Shown piece by piece: positions 1 through 13,722 of a stretch of DNA of 64,000 nt. The notes under the pieces are model-generated. The model had not been told where the DNA came from. It ran no database searches and worked only from the letters and a program-made list of their open reading frames with translations. The translations under genes and the position numbers were made by a program. Origin of the DNA: Melanocharis versteri (lineage: Eukaryota > Chordata > Aves > Passeriformes > Melanocharitidae); assembly GCA_013397845.1 (NCBI GenBank), contig VZTG01007654.1, positions 889,749 to 953,748 of the forward strand. Reading direction: 5' to 3'. Numbering within the stretch: the first letter of the stretch is position 1; each line of letters begins with the position of its first letter.

Positions 1-130
1 AGCGCCGTGCGGGGCCCGCAGCTGCCCCGCCTTGCGCTGTGCGCGGCCGGAGCCGCTGCCGCGAGCGGCGCCTCTGTCGCGATAGATGGGTCTGGCTCTG
101 GGTGTGTCGCGAGGCGTCAGCTGCTGCTAC
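1..130 (+). promoter_or_regulatory. CpG-rich edge, possible RNF185 promoter or first non-coding exon
   Basis: The first 130 bases are dense in CG dinucleotides and GC, then composition falls abruptly to the AT-rich level of the following 4.9 kb. The next coding gene downstream on this strand is RNF185, whose coding exon begins with a spliced 5' UTR at 5045, so an upstream non-coding exon is required. This island is the natural candidate for it. I could not fix a donor: GAG|GTAAGA at 387/388 and AAG|GTACAC at about 507 are both possible, and the true first exon could also lie before the window. Confidence 0.5.
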
Positions 131-3100
131 ACGGCATTGCTTATATTTTGAGAATTGCCCCTATGTTAAGACTCGCTTGTTACTTCTTAAACCACGGCTA
201 TGGTATATACTAACTGCTGTATTCGATATTTTCCCGTTTTGCTGCTAACCTGGGTTAGCCAGGCACGTCTGTCTCCCACGGCACTGCAGACCAGGGAGAC
301 GCTCGGGCAGCATTACCCAACTGGTTATAGCAGTTCTCTTTGTTGTTGTTTTTGGTTTGTTTTTTTTTTTCCTTTGGACTTTGTGAGGTAAGAGGATAAA
401 ATCTTTGCTGAAAGATTTTTCTTGGAGTCTATATTAAACCTTTATGGATTGGATAAAAAAGTAATTACTTTAATCACCTAAGGGTTTTTACTGTTTGCAT
501 TTGCAAGGTACACGGGCTCCTCAGTGTTCCCGAAGCAGCCCTGCAGCTGGGCCCTTACCCTGGCAGCACTGACTGTAACACTGATGTGCGTTGCAGAATC
601 CCAATTAATGAAACGAGGCCAGGCAAGGGCACGTTGGGCTGGAAGGCAAATGGCTGGTTTTGCAAGAGCAAGTGATCACATGAAATCATGTTTTGGGACC
701 ACTTTATAGTGATATTACAAAGCAGGTGCTCAATGCTGTACAGGTTACAGGAAGTGAAAAGATGAACTTGAGAAATGTTTCCAAGGAGTTAAAATGTAAC
801 ATGTTTGGGGGACAGGAAAGAGTAAAAACGTGGTGAGAAATAAATATGTATTTAATGATTAACAGCAGGACAGTCATGTGTTTGTTAAGAATATCTAAAA
901 TGACTGTCAAGAACTCTGCACTTTCTTCTAGGCACTGTCAGCAATTTTCAGCTAAGGTTACCTGGTTGTTGTACTTGAAGCCCAGGCAATTGTAATATCT
1001 TAAGTATCAGATTGTTGTTAAACTTATGATTGGGCGTTTATTATTTATATAAATTCTGAGCAGCAGTTTTAGCTTTAGATAGAATTTCTAATGTTAATAT
1101 TCCTTTTATAAAATTTTTTAAGTGTCAGAAAATGACACTGTTACCTTAGTGACAAGAAAAATACACTGACAAGTCTTCTTTTTTATTTAAACTGCAGAAG
1201 GTTCAGGAACTAAATCAGAACTCGATTCATAAACAAACTAGATTTGTATTATTTCAATTTCAGTAATCTTAGCTAAAATAAGATTCATTAGCAAAGAAAT
1301 GTGGAAAAGGGTCTTTCCAGTGGAATTTACATCCAACAATGCTGCTCTTTTTTATTTCATTGTTATGGCAGAGAGGAACAAACTTTGGGTTTTGTTAATA
1401 AACTAGCCAGACCTCTATATCCTCACCAGAACTTCTTCTTATTGTTAATGAAAAAAATTAAATACTTGAGACATCCTGATGTCATGCTGTGAATGTGTAT
1501 TCCAGGACTGTTTTGTATGGGTGACATTAGCTTTAATTTATATTCCCTCTCTGCCATTTCCAGGTTGTATTAATGTTCACCTGCTGTTTCCAGCAGATTT
1601 ATTTGTGTGTACTTTAACTTATGGTGAAAGCTCCTCTAGTCTGTCTTGAAGTGTTTTTCCTGTGGTTTTAGGGTTGGGCCAGTGTACTTTGGCAAGTGCA
1701 GTCATTGTCATTTGCTGAGTTCAGAAGTGTGCTCTTTGACAGTGGCCACTCAGCTCATGCTTTCCTGGTGTGCAGTTGCTCCCAGTAGATTTACAGATAA
1801 AGTTTTTAAAATATTAGAGGAAAATTTCTTTCTTAATGGCTGTTAGTGAGATCTACACCCAGCACATGGACATTGCCAGTGCCCTGCACTTACCCCTGCT
1901 GTGGGCCTCCTGTGCTCTCTGCTGTCACCACACGTTCAGGTCCCAGTCTGCCTTTTGGAGTTCCACCCTCATGTACCTCCACTTCCATGTCTTCATGCTC
2001 CACCAGACTTCTGTATTTATTTAGGAAGCCTGCTTGCAAATGAGTTCCTTGTTTCTTAACTGTTCATCTGCTGCCACTCCTGATGCTTGGATGTGGCAAA
2101 CGTCAGTCATTTTCAGAACAACCTGTTGGGATATAACATAGGCATCGTGGTTTAAAGGAAATAAACAGCTAATCTAGATGGCTTTTATGAAACAAAGATA
2201 CTGTTTTCCTGTAAATATGTAGAGAGCAAAGAAGTAAGAAAAGGATCTCTGGATGCCTGCAGCTAGGTATCAGCTGGTTTTTATATCCTTTCCCTTGTTT
2301 TGTTTGCTGTTCATCGTGTCTCCAGGGTTGATTTGGAGACCTGATCTGAAGGACAAGGATGTAGCAAATCTTGACTGGCATCCCTCGATTGTGTTTACTT
2401 AACCCCAGAAGTCATGTTCCATTCCAGTGTACTCACAGTTTTCCTCCCAAACTCTAAAGCAAAATGAAAATAGGGTTGGTTCAGCCTGTTGTGTTAGCTG
2501 TTGATTTTTTTTTAGTTTGTGATTTGCTTATGGTTTGTTGGTTTTTTTCCCTAGAGAGTTTTGTCTCAGAGTTTAAGTAGTTTGAGTGACTGTTCAATTC
2601 TGAGCTCATTCTACACTCAGAACAAGTTCCATTTGCAGTTTAATTCCTACTTTAGGATTCAGAGTACACTCACAAGCAACACCATATGTGATTATCAAAT
2701 GTAAATTTAGCCACTGGAAGCTGTTTCATGTTTGCTTCTTTGTATATGTGCAGATGTACAGAGCCCAGCAGCACTTGTTACCGACCCAGTTATGTTAAAC
2801 AATATTCCAGGGACAGGAGCAAACGTTTGAGAAGGCTTTTCAAAATAAAATTTATTATTTTTACTGTTGCATTTTACTATGTTTTTGATATTTTAAATTG
2901 CTTGTGTCGTAATAGGTCACTGGGCCCCATCAGCCAATGAACAAATACTTAGGAAAGGATCCCCATAGAGATTAGGGAATGACCCTCTTCGAGGAAAGGA
3001 GATTCAGTGTCTGTTGCATTATGTCATTTTAATCTTTCTTCTGTATCAGCCATCTTTATTCCATTTCATTACTGATATTTCTCCGGATTTCTCTGTCATC

Positions 3101-5044
3101 TTTCTTCATAACATTTTATTTATTTGTTGTAGTTACTAAAAACTAAGGTGGTTTTTTTTTCAGTAAGTTTTTGTGGAGATACAGGTTTTATCTTTTTGAC
3201 AAGTCTCCAGATTCATTGTGTTAATATATGGAATTTAAATTGGAAAAAGGAAATTTTTTCCCACATTGGCATTAGGGACTCAGAATTTATATATTTGCCT
3301 CTTGTACACATCCTTTCCTTGTGTTATATGTCAGATGTTTTTTGTGACCATTCCATAAAGGGATGCTGTGTATTTTACAGTGCATTGAACTTCTTAGTTT
3401 TAAGGAGGTTTTAACAATTTTTATATTAATATATGTAGGTCCAAGTTGATAAGTTTTCACTTAAGCTACTGAGCAAGACAGGCTGAAGATTCTGGTTGTA
3501 AGGATGTGTGAAAAATCCAAGTGTCTTTGGCATACAGTTTGTGGGTTGCCAGCATTTCCATCTGCCTCGATCTAACACGGATTTTAATTTTGTACGATGA
3601 ACTGAGTGTAAATGGAGTCGTGGTGTGAAATGCTAAGAGTCAGCACTGCTGAAAGCAGCGTATGTTGAAGTGCAGCATCTGTGAATACAAATCTGCCCTT
3701 CTGGGACACTGTGCAAAATGATGTAACTGAGTGAAAAAGCTCTGCAGAAATAGATTCCACCTGCTGTAACTGAGTCTTTGCTGCAATACTTCACAAGGCT
3801 CGAGTGTGATGCTTTCCTGACCGTGCAGTGGGATTGTATTGTAGGAAAAAAGCTGTTGGCAATAACAGCTGGAGATCCTGAGGCTTTGGTTTGCTGCCCT
3901 GCACCTGTGCTGCAGCTCTGCTGCAAAGAGGCAACACTAAGGAAAGCCTTTAGTGCTTGGGGGGTAAGTTTGTAAAGGAATTACCTTCTGAAAAATTCAG
4001 GTTGCCCTTTGAAAATGCTTCACTGTTTGTACACTTGCAAAAAGTTCAGATAATCACCTGTTTGTTTCTCACAGCTTTATCTAAGTATTCCTGTTCCTGC
4101 AGCATCAACATGATGTTAGAGTTTCATGAAGAGCAAAGGGGAATATTTTAAACATTTCTGTTTTAGTGAATTAATTTCTGTAGATATTGAAACTCTCTTA
4201 GCTCTTGGATTAAAAATCTTGTACTGGTAAAAGTGTTTCTAGAAATGTAAATGCCTTGTGCTGAGTCTCAAAGTTTTAGGTACTGTGGAATTTACATATC
4301 AAGGAATTACACTGTAGAGGTTTTTACTACTGATATAAAATAAATGCTGTTCTTTGGTAAATATGATAATGTTAATGAGAAGTGAAAACATGGAAGTAAA
4401 ATTCAAGCACATTAAGGTAAAATTTTTAATACTTCTGCATTACCACCTTACTATTAGATTAGAAATGTTTGGTAGTTTGAAAGAGCTGGGAATGTTTGAT
4501 AATCACATTAACACTGCTGTGATAGCAGCAATATACTGCTCAGGAGACAATTCAAGTTCTAAGCCACCTTTGCTTGCCATTATTGTCATTAATATTCCAA
4601 ACTAATGAACACTGAACTTAAAACTCTGCATTGTCAGTCTGTTCAAACTGTGAATTACTTCACAATTAAATTCTGCTTCAGACTGCCCTCTCAGTTTTAA
4701 GTTGTGTTGAATTTTGGAAAAGCATGTATTACTAGGTGAGCTCATTCTCCTTACAGCAAATGGCATTTGTGAGAAAATACAGGGGGGTTGTTTTGTCTGT
4801 GGATATTTATCAGTAACAGTGAAATACAGGTCACACATCAGCCAGGTCATACTATGGGACTGTAAAGTAGCTTAGTTTCTAAAAAAAGATCCCTCTTGGC
4901 TACGTTAAACTAAAACCATCAACAACAGGATTCAGGAGCTTCTTAGATAAATCACTACCAGTCTGGAAAGGGGCCAAAATGCAACGTTTATAATGCCAAT
5001 AAGTTGTTTGGGTTTGTTTGTTTTTCTCCCTTTCTCACTGCTAG
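131..5044 (+). other. RNF185 first intron, no gene seen
   Basis: This is AT-rich, non-coding sequence between the CpG-rich edge and the first coding exon of RNF185. It holds only short chance reading frames (under about 100 codons) on either strand, with no recognisable protein domain. T-rich runs occur near 360 and 2510. I see no transposable element that I can name, no tRNA and no snoRNA that I can support. The interval ends in a good pyrimidine tract and acceptor (CTGCTAG at 5038-5044). Confidence 0.6.
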
Positions 5045-5092
5045 GATTCCAACAGGAAGATTTTCTTGGCCCTGTCTGGGTAGTTCTTGAGG

Positions 5093-8000
5093 ATGGCAAG
5101 CAAAGGACCCACGACTTCTGCATCAACAAAGAACTCCAGTACTGGAGGGACCAGTGGCAGCAGTAGCAGTAATGGTTCTGGGGACAACACTAATCAGGAC
5201 AACACTTTTGAATGTAACATCTGTTTAGACACTGCCAAGGATGCAGTTATCAGCTTGTGTGGGCACCTCTTCTGGTAAGTGCTCCAGTCCCACACCATCT
5301 ATCTGATCCCATAAAAACCTGTGATGTTTGTAGTTCTAGAGGAGGGACCGCGGGTTTGGTTTAGGAGGAAGCTTGGGTTTGCTCCTCAGCTGTTTTTCTT
5401 TGTTTGTGTTCCAGGGAGTGGGTTTCCTGAGTCTTAAACTCCCTGTACTTCTGGATTATTGTGTAAAAGCAAACAAACAAGCAGCCCCACACAGATGGTT
5501 CAGTGCTCATTGATACTGTTTGCTTATGTGTGTTATTTTATTTGTGCTGTCTGGCCTAGCACAGATATCTTCTTTAGACCTAAATTCCTTTCTAACCTCT
5601 ACGTACTTAAACCTGGGTATGAATCTTGGTTCTGGAGGCCAAATTGTAGTTTCTCCTACAAGCTTGCTCTTTTCCCCTTTGAAACTATAAAAAAAGAAAA
5701 AATAGGCAATAAGCTTTTACATATGGGCTGTTTGTCTTTTCCCAGGATATTGCACTTGTGTTAGGAACTTTTCAGTTCTTTAATTTGACTTGGAAATAAT
5801 GTACAGCACAGATATAATACATTTGCAGAATTTCTGATGTGGGTGACCTGCTTTGAATATACCCTTTCTTGAATGTTAAGAAGTTAAGGATTGACATGGC
5901 CAAATGTGGGGGGGTTGGGGTTTATTTTACACAGTGGGCTAAATCTTGAATAAGAAGAGGCCTGAAAGTGCTTTTCTCCTGTGTAAATATACATAACATC
6001 TGAAAATCCAGGTTTTTATTTGAGGAGATGGAAAATCACTGGCTTAGTGTATGTTAAGATAAAATAAGATAAAAGATATCTTTTCATGGTATCAGAATAG
6101 AAAATTTGTACAATAAACCCTAAGATTAATGCAGCCTGTGTCTGGGCCTTTGGTATGGATGAGGACCCAGGAATGGGAGATGCACAGAACCACATTAGGA
6201 ATTTAGATTGCGTAACCTGAAAAAAACCAGTGGAGATCAGTCTTGGGCTGTGCTTTCAAAAATGATTTTAATGGGAGGCTACAGAACTGGCCCAGCTGGA
6301 TTCCAGGATTCTGTTGTCACCAAGCTGCACTATACCTGCACCCTGCACATTTGTCATATCGAGTTCAGTAACTAATTCTATTTTCATCTCTTTTTCTGCT
6401 CTGTGAACAAATTGTCCTGGGAATGCTCACAGTTGGCCTTGTTTACACCAGGTAAGACAGGTTTCCTTTTACTTTGTCTTTCATCAGCTCCTGTTGCTCA
6501 ATAAAGCCCTTGGTTCTCTGGAGTATCCCCCTCTTTTCAAATGTGCTTTTCTCTCCGGGGCAATCCCAACCTGGTCATGCAGCTTCATGTGCAACACCTT
6601 GCAATCTGCTCTTTGAGCAACAAGAAAACTTAGATTCTGTTCCACTTGTTTTCCACTTTTGAGTTTCTTAAACCCTGAGTAATTCCAGTTTTGGTACAAT
6701 TACTGTTGGAGCTTGCAGGTTTAAGTGCTGAGTGTACTTCTCTTTGCATACATAGTGCTTTATTTGTGGTACCATTATAGAAAAGGTAGATGGCAGGAGG
6801 GTGTCTGTACAAGCCCTTAGCCTATGCAGGACTGCTGGTACTCTTTATTTCTTATTTTACTCCAGCACAGATCTGGATATGTACACATCAGCAAGTTGTT
6901 CCTACCAGAACAACAGCCAGAGTGCCAACTCCCCTTGGGGAGTACTTGGCACTTACTAAAATGTTTTGCTCCAGACCTTTGTGAGAAATTGCTAAAGTCT
7001 TTCTGCCTGGCTGCAAATGAGGTTTGCCTAGTTGTTTTCATGGTATTTTACTAGTTTTCTTATAATTTCTTTTCTTCTAGTGGCTAGAGACCAGGCCAAA
7101 CAGACAAGTGTGTCCCGTATGCAAAGCAGGAATCAGTCGAGATAAAGTTATTCCTCTGTATGGAAGAGGTAGCACTGGGCAACAGGACCCCAGGTAAGAA
7201 ACCTAAATACAACTATTTTCTTTTGAAAATTAAAGATGAAACTTTAGTTTAGGGTCTTAAGATTAAACTGTTAAAGTGCTGGATTCACTATTTTAAATAC
7301 TTCGTCAAAAGACATAGATCTGATATTTCTGCCAAATATTTCTGGCTTTTTCAAGGCCTGGGTTTGCACACATTTCTTGTTCAACTGGCAGTTCATTTTA
7401 ATTTGAATCAAGTGTTAATTATCAGTTACAAGTGGCAGGTTGAAATGATTATTATCTGACTGGAGAAGCTTATATTAAATGTTCACATCCTCAGTTTTTA
7501 GCCTTTGCAATGGGTATTTGTTATTCAAAAGTGCAGCATTAATTCAGTGATGTGCTGCTGAAGGTCCACACTGCGTGGTTGGCTCTCTCACACACTGTTC
7601 CAGCTCTGCTGGATGGCCCCAGGGGACTGCATTTCATGGTGGTTCTGCATTATTAGCCAGGCTACTGCAGATACTGTTGTCACATGTCCTTGCACTTGAG
7701 CTAATTTCACAACTTCCTGCAGAGAGAAAACTCCACCACGACCCCAAGGACAGAGACCTGAACCAGAGAACAGAGGGGTAAGTGATCAAACAAGCTGGAG
7801 CGGTTTAGTTGTTTTTATTGATAGTAGTATTTATTCATCCTGGAGGACATAATGTGTGTGAGAGATCCTGCATGAGGATCCTGCAGCTTACACACCCTGC
7901 TCTTCCCCAGTTGATTGTTCATGAGCCATTGATAGCTGTGGTGTGGCAGAGAGCTCCATTCCTGTGGTATCCTTTAGCATCTCAAAGACCAGGCCAACTT

Positions 8001-11000
8001 GGGTCATGCTTCAGTGTGGTATCACTGGAAATGCTCTTCATACCTGATTGTTCTCCATGTTTAAATACAAGGAATACTTCGCTTTGAAAATTCTTTGTGC
8101 AAGTGTATTTCTGTCAAAATATACATGTCATTGAAGTATGTAATCCACATATGAATTTAGATTTTTGACACTGACGCTTGCTTTTCTCGTTTCTGTGGGA
8201 TGTTACTGTACCATGGCATTACAAGCAAGAGAAAGTGGCTATCTATTGGATACATGTTAATTTGAAGAGGGATCTGTGGTTTTGTTGAGGAGATTACCTA
8301 GGGTGAATGTAAACAGCAGCTGGCAGAGATGGAGCAGACGTGGGAGTAGGCAGTAGGACAGACCACAGTGTTCTTCAGCACGATGGCAGTGAGCATGACC
8401 TGATGAAACAATGGCACATTTCCGTGTAACTCAGCCTGAGCTCCTTGGAGAGGATTGTCTCCCTCATGCTTCAAGCAAACAACTCTGCTGGGTGTGATTA
8501 AGGTGCATTTCTCTATTGAATGTATTGGGAGCTCAGCTGTTCTCTTCACCAGGGCATTGCTGCCTTATTAAATCAGCTCCTGTACCTTATTTGAACCTTT
8601 CAGCTGGTGCTGCTGTAAATCAGAGGGATGGGGTACGAAGGCAGGGCAGTAGTGGTGCTGCTTCTCTGTTCTCCTCAGATCCTGTACCTGCCACAGAGAG
8701 CTTTGCTGTCGCTCAGAGTTAATGGCAAAATGCTTGAGAAGAGTATAGTCAAAAGACCAACTCCTCAAATCAAGGCTCAACCAGAAACGTTTGCCTTTTA
8801 TTATATGAGTAAAATCAGCTTTGTCCTCCCATTGTTGGTGGTGATAAACCAGAGGGTCTTTCAGAACTGGTGTCACTGTTTTAATCCTGAGGTCAGAGGA
8901 CAGATTGCTGGGTTACAGAGCTGTGGGCTCTCCACAGCTCCTAGACAGGACACAAGCCCCTAGATCCACACACTGTTCTCAAACAGCACACAGCTTCTGC
9001 AGAGCAGGATTCATCTCAATTCAGAACACTTATCTTTTGACTTGATGTCGTATTTTAGTCTGGATCCCATGGGGTCAGTGTTATTGCATTGTAACTTCCT
9101 TTTTTCCTCCTTTCCTTATGTCTTGTGTTCCTGCTCCAGGTGATTTTGCCACCTTAAATTGAGTCCCCCTGGTAAATTTTTTTTGTTCGTACTTTTCCTT
9201 CAAATGCTCTATGCATCCCACTGGCAATTTATCATTTCACTGAGGGTTTAAATGATGCACATGTATCACAAAAATCAATTTAGATAATTTTTAAGTACCT
9301 TTCTTATATGACTGACAACTGTTAACACGCAGTATATTCTTAAGACATTCTAAATAGAATTCATTCTTTTGATTTTGATACATTGGCAGATACCTACTAC
9401 TTTAAGTTGAGAAAGGTTACAGTTGAGAAACACTGTCTTAATTTGTAGCCCTCAAGCAAGCACTGCTGTGGCTGGTTTTCATTTTCTCAAACCTTTGTGT
9501 TGCTTGGCAAATTTGCTACTGTCTGAAACATTTTAAACCCAGGAGAGCTAAGGGGATATTTGCAAAAGTGTGTCAGACTGAAAGGTGCCAGACAGCGAGG
9601 CCCTCCTTCAGTCCTAGGAAAGCCAATGAGAGGGAATATCTGCACTTCCACAAAACACTCTGAAATGGCTTTAAATGATTGGTACCTTTTTTGTCTTCTA
9701 TTCTTTGCTCTCTGCAGGGATTCCAGGGCTTTGGGTTTGGTGATGGTGGCTTCCAGATGTCATTTGGAATTGGGGCGTTTCCCTTTGGTATATTTGCAAC
9801 AGCCTTCAACATAAACGACGGGCGACCTCCTCCAGGTACCACGGATCCTTCTCCTGTCCTGTCACAAACAGACATTTTACAAACTCTTAAATAACCTGCT
9901 AAATGGCAAAACGTTCCGAATAGCAACCAGTGTTGTCAATAGAAACACAAAATGAGGGCAAAAACACTCAGTAGAGAACATGGTCTGTGGTTGATATGTT
10001 TTGTACACAGGCTTACAAAAGAAGCAAGTTTGTCACTTCCATGTGATTTGCTGAAGGCCCTCCTGGGAGAACAGTGACTCTGCAGAGAAACAGTGGCACT
10101 GGAGACTACTCTCCTTTAATTCAGATGTCTCCTCTGGTACACCAGCAGACTCCTTCTGAAAAATGAGACAAATTGGACTAGACTTTCTAATAATAATAAA
10201 AAGGAGTCACTAGGGTTGTATGAAGGAGACCCAGATTTAAAAAACAGCAGTAAAGGACCATATCCTGAAAGATGAGAAGGAAAAATTTAAACTGGTGCTC
10301 CGTGCCACAAAATCACGAATGCAAAGATTGTTCATTTTTCAGAAATTTATCTCTGAGACAGTCATCTGTATTCTACAAGAAGTAACTTTCCAGTGAAAAT
10401 ACTTCACGTTTTTGATTAACAAAAAACAGTTGGATTACTCCAAGTGGTGACCTTGCTCTCTAACAATTAAGTAATCCCTAGAGAACCTCCTCCCCATCTT
10501 CACTGTAGACAAACTGAATCTGTTTTGAGCAAGAATACCTACTGCCCAGGATTTTCTTGACTTACTCTGTGAAAGGTTATGCCTGGCAAATCTTCCACCA
10601 TGTCATATGGCACAGGAATAATGAGGAACAAACTCATTCTTCATGTCACACCAGCGTTGCCATGGTCCTGTGCTGTCCTTGGGTCAAATTATCTTCTCTA
10701 TTAACTATAGTTCAGGGTCCTCTGAAAATCTGTGGGGGATGGGACTGAACTAAGGAGTCCTGCTTCAGGGACCTGATACTTGTCTTCCTTCTGATCTTCC
10801 CATGCAGCCAGCCAGGCTGAGGGTAGGAAATAGCAACTTTCTCAGCAAGCAGATTCTTTGCATATTTTTCAATGTATGAATATACTATATTCAGAATATA
10901 CACAATCCCAGAGAAGAGGAAAGAGCTGAACTGTTGTTTTTTTTTTTACTTCCTGTTTTCCAGCTGTTCCAGGGACTCCTCAATATGTGGATGAGCAGTT

Positions 11001-11061
11001 CCTTTCCCGCCTCTTCCTGTTTGTGGCACTGGTGATAATGTTCTGGCTGTTGATTGCATAA
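5093..11061 (+). CDS. RNF185: E3 ubiquitin-protein ligase RNF185 (complete, six coding exons)
   Basis: Coding exons are 5093-5274 (exon starts in 5' UTR at 5045), 6433-6451, 7081-7193, 7723-7777, 9718-9835 and 10964-11061. All have GT-AG borders and the joined frame is 585 nt, 194 aa, against 192 in human. The protein starts MASKGP, followed by a Ser/Thr/Gly/Asn-rich tail. A C3HC4 RING follows at residues 41-81 (C41, C44, C56, H58, C61, C64, C78, C81), then a Pro-rich linker. The C-terminal half has a Gly/Phe-rich hydrophobic stretch and a final membrane segment ending FWLLIA. In the known family RNF185, a paralogue of RNF5, sits in the ER and outer mitochondrial membranes, ubiquitinates ER-associated degradation substrates and has been linked to mitophagy. 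The ATG at 5093 was chosen because it begins the conserved N-terminus. Every RING ligand and both hydrophobic regions are present. Confidence 0.97.
6433..6451 (+). CDS. RNF185: RNF185 19-nt microexon encoding CWPCLHQ of the RING
   Basis: The exon before it ends LFTG-phase as CTC TTC TG|gtaagt at 5274. The exon after it begins TGG CTA GAG at 7081. Direct joining breaks the frame and leaves the RING two cysteines short. Between them, CACAG at 6428-6432 is followed by 19 bases and then GTAAGA. Splicing these in gives TG+T TGG CCT TGT TTA CAC CAG, reading CWPCLHQ, exactly the residues conserved in RNF185/RNF5 RINGs. They include zinc ligands C61 and C64. The acceptor pyrimidine tract is weak, as is common for microexons. 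Automated gene finders could easily miss it. Confidence 0.95.
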
Positions 11062-13360
11062 GTCTTTTCCATTATTCTATATATTCATGACCAACAAGGC
11101 CACTGAAACAGTCACAAACTGCATCCCCATCCCATTTTAAACCTCTTGGTGTCTGGTTCCATAGCAAATTACGGGCTTCAGGAATTGGTGGTGCCACAGC
11201 ACAATGAGGAATCTCACATTTTGCACCAGAGTTGGAAATTAAAACATTGGTTGAAAAGTGTATTTCAGCTCAGATATCTTGTACAGCAGGTTCCTGCCAC
11301 AAACCATGGGCCTAGCATTGAGCTGCACTCTGAAAGGGAGTGCTGCTTTGAAATCCTGTGCCAGTCAGTGACACCAGGTCTGTGAGACTGACAGTTATCC
11401 CGAGGTAGACTGGGCAGGTAAGGAAACTTCTCCAGTGTGACCAGTATCTCCTGCTTTGCAACCACGATGGATCTGCCAGAGCTGCAGATGTTATTTAATG
11501 TCTCCATCAACATCCGACCTTCTCCAGGAAATCATCTGCAGCACTGCTGAGACTCTCTGGGGCACAGCACGTGATGCAAACGGAGCCAGGCCTGGAGACT
11601 GGTTTCTTTTCCTGCTGTTGTTTCCCAGTGTGATGGAAAACCCTTCCTGATGGTTCTGATGGCTGTTAGAAGAAGGGATACAAATTTATGCTGCAATTTT
11701 TTAAAGCCTGAGTGTGCTGGAGCCAGACTCTGGAAGATTCTCTGGCTGTGGAGCCAGGTGGGGCTGCTGGACCCAGCCCAGTTCCTCACTGACAAACAGT
11801 GTTGTCTTCCCCAGCTCTGCGCAGCACCTGTGGCTGCACTCATGGATAATCCCCTCACAACCTCGTCACTGTAGCAACATTTATCCTTCTTTGAGAATCC
11901 TGCTTTGAGACTTTCTACACAAGGTCATGTACTCCAGATAAAATCCTATTACAGGTCTGAGATCAGCTTGTTTGGGGAGAGGAACAAAAGGCATCTTTAC
12001 GTGAGTTTTGAGGTAAAACTTGTCATATTGTAAAATTACACAGGAGGAGAAATGAGATCTTGCCTTTGCCAGCACATGCCCAGTAGGGAACATTTGGAAG
12101 ACCTTCTCTCTGCAGGTGCACAGAGACCTTCTCCCGTGCCACAGCAGAACAGCTACAGCGCAAGAGTCTCTGCAGTATCTACCAAAGATTTTAATTTGAA
12201 GTGCTGGAGGAGACCACAACCGTTAATGTGCTGAGGGGATATTTCAGAAGGTGGGCACTCTGCAGCCGCTTTGGAATCCTGTTGGGCATTCAGCTTTAAA
12301 GAGTACTCCTGATGTATTTGTGTAGATTCCTTCGAAACAGGTATGAGAGATTCCCTAGCAAGATGAACATATTTCTCTGACTAGGCAATTCCATTTGTTT
12401 TTCTCTGTTTTTAGATTTTTTTGATTCAGGTCACTCACAGTCATAATGATTTCCTGCAAGATGAATGTTGTGACTTCCCTGGCAGTAGACAAAAAACTGA
12501 TAAACAAATCAATTAATAGAAACTTCATTTCAATAGCTTGGGATTTTTTAGCATATGGAAGAGTTTCCTGGGCAGGACACCTTTAATTAATTGTTATAGG
12601 AGTTTATTTATGTAATTATAAACTGTTCCCTTTTAGTGTCAAGGCAGAGGATGACTGAAGTTTAACTTGCCTACCTCCAAAATTCCATCTGGCAAGTAGA
12701 ATGTTGCAAAGCTTCTGCAGTGTTTTGTCACGTCAGATTTATACCTGACTCAATGATAATCTGACAGAATATATTGCTCAACTATGTATAGTTGAGGTGG
12801 TGCTTCAGCTTTTGTTGTGCAACACTTCTGAGAAGCTGAACTTCGGCCTAGGGCTCTTCTCGAGCGCTTAACTTGGTAACTGGGGCCGCTCCCAGGAGAA
12901 AGGCTGTTTTTGTTTGGCTGTCCTACGATGTCGCAGCTTTGGGTTCCTCTCCTGCGCAGTCAGCACCACCTGCTGATGGGAAGGGAAGGTCCATGTGATA
13001 GGAAGGCATGGATTCCTTCTCCTTTTTGTATGGAGAAACTCGATGCTCAGAGGTTATGCAGGGAGGAGAAGGGTATCCCTTTGAAGCCTTTATCCCATAA
13101 AGAGGATAGAGGAGTGGCTGCAACAGATTCAAGAGGTACTGAAATATATTTAAGTAATACATTTTAAAAACCAGAATTTTAATGGATCGGGGGGGATTTC
13201 CATCTAGGAGTGAGAGAGATAATGGATTTAGAGAAGGCTGCAGAAACATGACTGAGAGCTCTTATTTTCCGGCAATTCAAGGATGAAATAGTCTAAAAGT
13301 GTTAACGCTTGGTTCCCTCTTTCCCTGATGTGCTTTTGTATGTACCCCTGCCCCGCAACC
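11062..13360 (+). other. RNF185 3' UTR and spacer before the LIMK2 promoter
   Basis: This sequence follows the TAA of RNF185. No AATAAA is seen on the plus strand here. ATTAAA near 11238 and less standard variants further on leave the cleavage site open, so the length of the 3' UTR is not determined. Reading frames on both strands are short and unrelated to known proteins. From about 12840 the CG content begins to rise toward the island at 13360. Confidence 0.55.
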
Positions 13361-13549
13361 CGAGCGCACACGGCCCGGACGGCTCGGTTAGTGCGCTACC
13401 GTTCCTCCTCACTAATTTTCACTGTTGTGAAAGTGATTTAGAATTAAAAAAATGGTTTTACATTGAGCGGAGTGCGCGGCCGTTCCTTTGCGCGGGGCCG
13501 GGCCGGGCGCGGGAGCGGCGGGGCCGCGCCCTCCGCGGCACGTGCGGGG

Positions 13550-13722
13550 NNNNNNNNNNNNNNNNNNNNNNNNNNNNNNNNNNNNNNNNNNNNNNNNNNN
13601 NNNNNNNNNNNNNNNNNNNNNNNNNNNNNNNNNNNNNNNNNNNNNNNNNNNNNNNNNNNNNNNNNNNNNNNNNNNNNNNNNNNNNNNNNNNNNNNNNNNN
13701 NNNNNNNNNNNNNNNNNNNNNN
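13550..13722. other. Assembly gap (173 N)
   Basis: The run of N lies inside the GC-rich island expected to hold the LIMK2a first exon. The declared length may be only an estimate. Long reading frames that cross it are artefacts of translating N. Confidence 0.99.
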
